This document shows positions 63,638 through 64,000 of a DNA stretch of 64,000 bases, piece after piece. Position 1 is the stretch's first letter. Each line of letters opens with the position of its first letter. The notes under the pieces were generated by a model that ran no database searches, was not told where the DNA came from, and was given only the letters and a program-made list of their open reading frames with translations. Source of the DNA: Acidimicrobiaceae bacterium (GTDB taxonomy: Bacteria > Actinomycetota > Acidimicrobiia > Acidimicrobiales > RAAP-2); NCBI GenBank assembly GCA_003132205.1, contig PKWY01000048.1, positions 74,605-138,604 of the forward strand, given 5' to 3'. The position numbers were made by a program, and so were the translations under genes.

Positions 63638-64000
63638 TCACTCGTTTCGGGCGAACTCAGGTCCCGTGATCCTGTTCAGAAGCGGGAACGTCGAGGCGAT
63701 GATCGCGAGCGACGCCGCGAGTCCGCCGAGAATGGTCGCCCAGTACGCGATCCCCGGGAATCGGAACGCAATGCCGGCCTGGGAGTGGAGGTAGAGCGCA
63801 GCCGACACGAGGCCGACCATGATCGACACTGCGGCGACAAGGAGGAGTGGCAGCGCACTCTCCAGCGCGACGACCCGGCGCAGGACGCCGAGGGGGACAC
63901 CGGTGAGTCTGAGCAAGCTGAACGGGCGCTTGCGCTCGCCCAACCCGGCGGCGATGTTTACGGCGAGACTGCAGGCGGCGATGATGAGGCTCGCCACGAT
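63638..64000 (-). CDS. FtsX-like ABC transporter permease, 3' end only
   Basis: The frame is open through the right edge, so only the C-terminal ~120 residues are visible. It shows two or three hydrophobic helices and the FtsX-domain pattern: LGERKRPFSLLRLTGVPLGVL followed by ALESALPLLLVAAVSIMVGLV, and a last helix YWATILGGLAASLAIIASTF. Such permeases work with MacB-like ATPases in lipoprotein or antimicrobial-peptide transport. The ATPase is outside the window. The 5' end is truncated by the window. Confidence 0.85.
   Translation of the reverse strand: MVASLIIAACSLAVNIAAGLGERKRPFSLLRLTGVPLGVLRRVVALESALPLLLVAAVSIMVGLVSAALYLHSQAGIAFRFPGIAYWATILGGLAASLAIIASTFPLLNRITGPEFARNE

Noticed and set aside
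63408-63794. 128-codon plus-strand ORF near the right edge
   Set aside because: It runs through the intrinsic terminator hairpin and then antisense to the FtsX-like gene; no motif.

Overview
The window is a high-GC, gene-dense stretch from an actinobacterium. It has many GTG and TTG starts, GTGA/ATGA stop-start overlaps and tight operons. The mix of actinobacterial SUF and leucine genes, fused isobutyryl-CoA mutase, several acyl-CoA dehydrogenases, methylsuccinyl-CoA dehydrogenase, LytR-CpsA-Psr protein and Thr/Ser-rich secreted tails suggests class Acidimicrobiia. That placement is inference; no rRNA is present. No tRNA, rRNA, CRISPR array or complete insertion sequence was seen.

Region 1 (1-10.4 kb): 5'-truncated metH; a minus-strand operon lpdA - E2 acyltransferase - lipB/lipA fusion; rnhA with an Rrf2 regulator; thiE; a hydrolase without its nucleophile; an acyl-CoA dehydrogenase; a metallo-beta-lactamase-fold hydrolase. 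Region 2 (10.4-19.4 kb): a SUF iron-sulfur system split into a plus-strand sufC-sufS-sufU operon and minus-strand sufB and sufD-Rieske-sufC units, so there are two sufC paralogs. Region 3 (19.5-33.6 kb): secreted YHYH protein, oligopeptidase B, a frameshifted remnant, MutY, an ethylmalonyl-CoA-pathway-like set (MaoC hydratase, methylsuccinyl-CoA dehydrogenase, CitE-like lyase) with a Ni/Co transporter, an NlpC/P60 hydrolase and a divergent Lgt. Region 4 (33.6-39.9 kb): a decayed dihydrofolate-reductase-like pseudogene with an internal 8-bp tandem repeat, surface proteins (CapA-like, phosphodiester glycosidase-like), a MazF/PemK-like fusion and another acyl-CoA dehydrogenase.

Region 5 (39.9-50.6 kb): branched-chain amino acid genes (leuB-ilvE, greA-leuC-leuD), an SDR, a BtuF-like cobalamin-binding protein and IcmF. 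Region 6 (50.7-57.6 kb): two coupled operons that are the most novel part of the window: a GNAT acetyltransferase - HDAC-like deacetylase - universal stress protein operon, and a sphingosine-1-phosphate-lyase-like enzyme with an FGGY kinase. Region 7 (57.6-61.7 kb): leuA with a complete attenuation leader (peptide MTFGQSELLLR apparently on a leaderless transcript, then an intrinsic terminator), a 50-residue membrane protein missed by the ORF track, and an aldo/keto reductase. Region 8 (61.7-64 kb) is sparse: a three-copy dispersed repeat that can encode short related peptides, a strongly acidic protein, a clear intrinsic terminator and the 3' end of an FtsX-like permease gene.

Functionally the window joins lipoate/2-oxoacid dehydrogenase metabolism, Fe-S assembly, acyl-CoA and B12-dependent metabolism (MetH, IcmF, Ni/Co transport, cobalamin-binding protein), and leucine synthesis. 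Starts differing from the ORF track were chosen from ribosome binding sites, overlaps and family alignment; all product names are from reading motifs by eye, without database searches.
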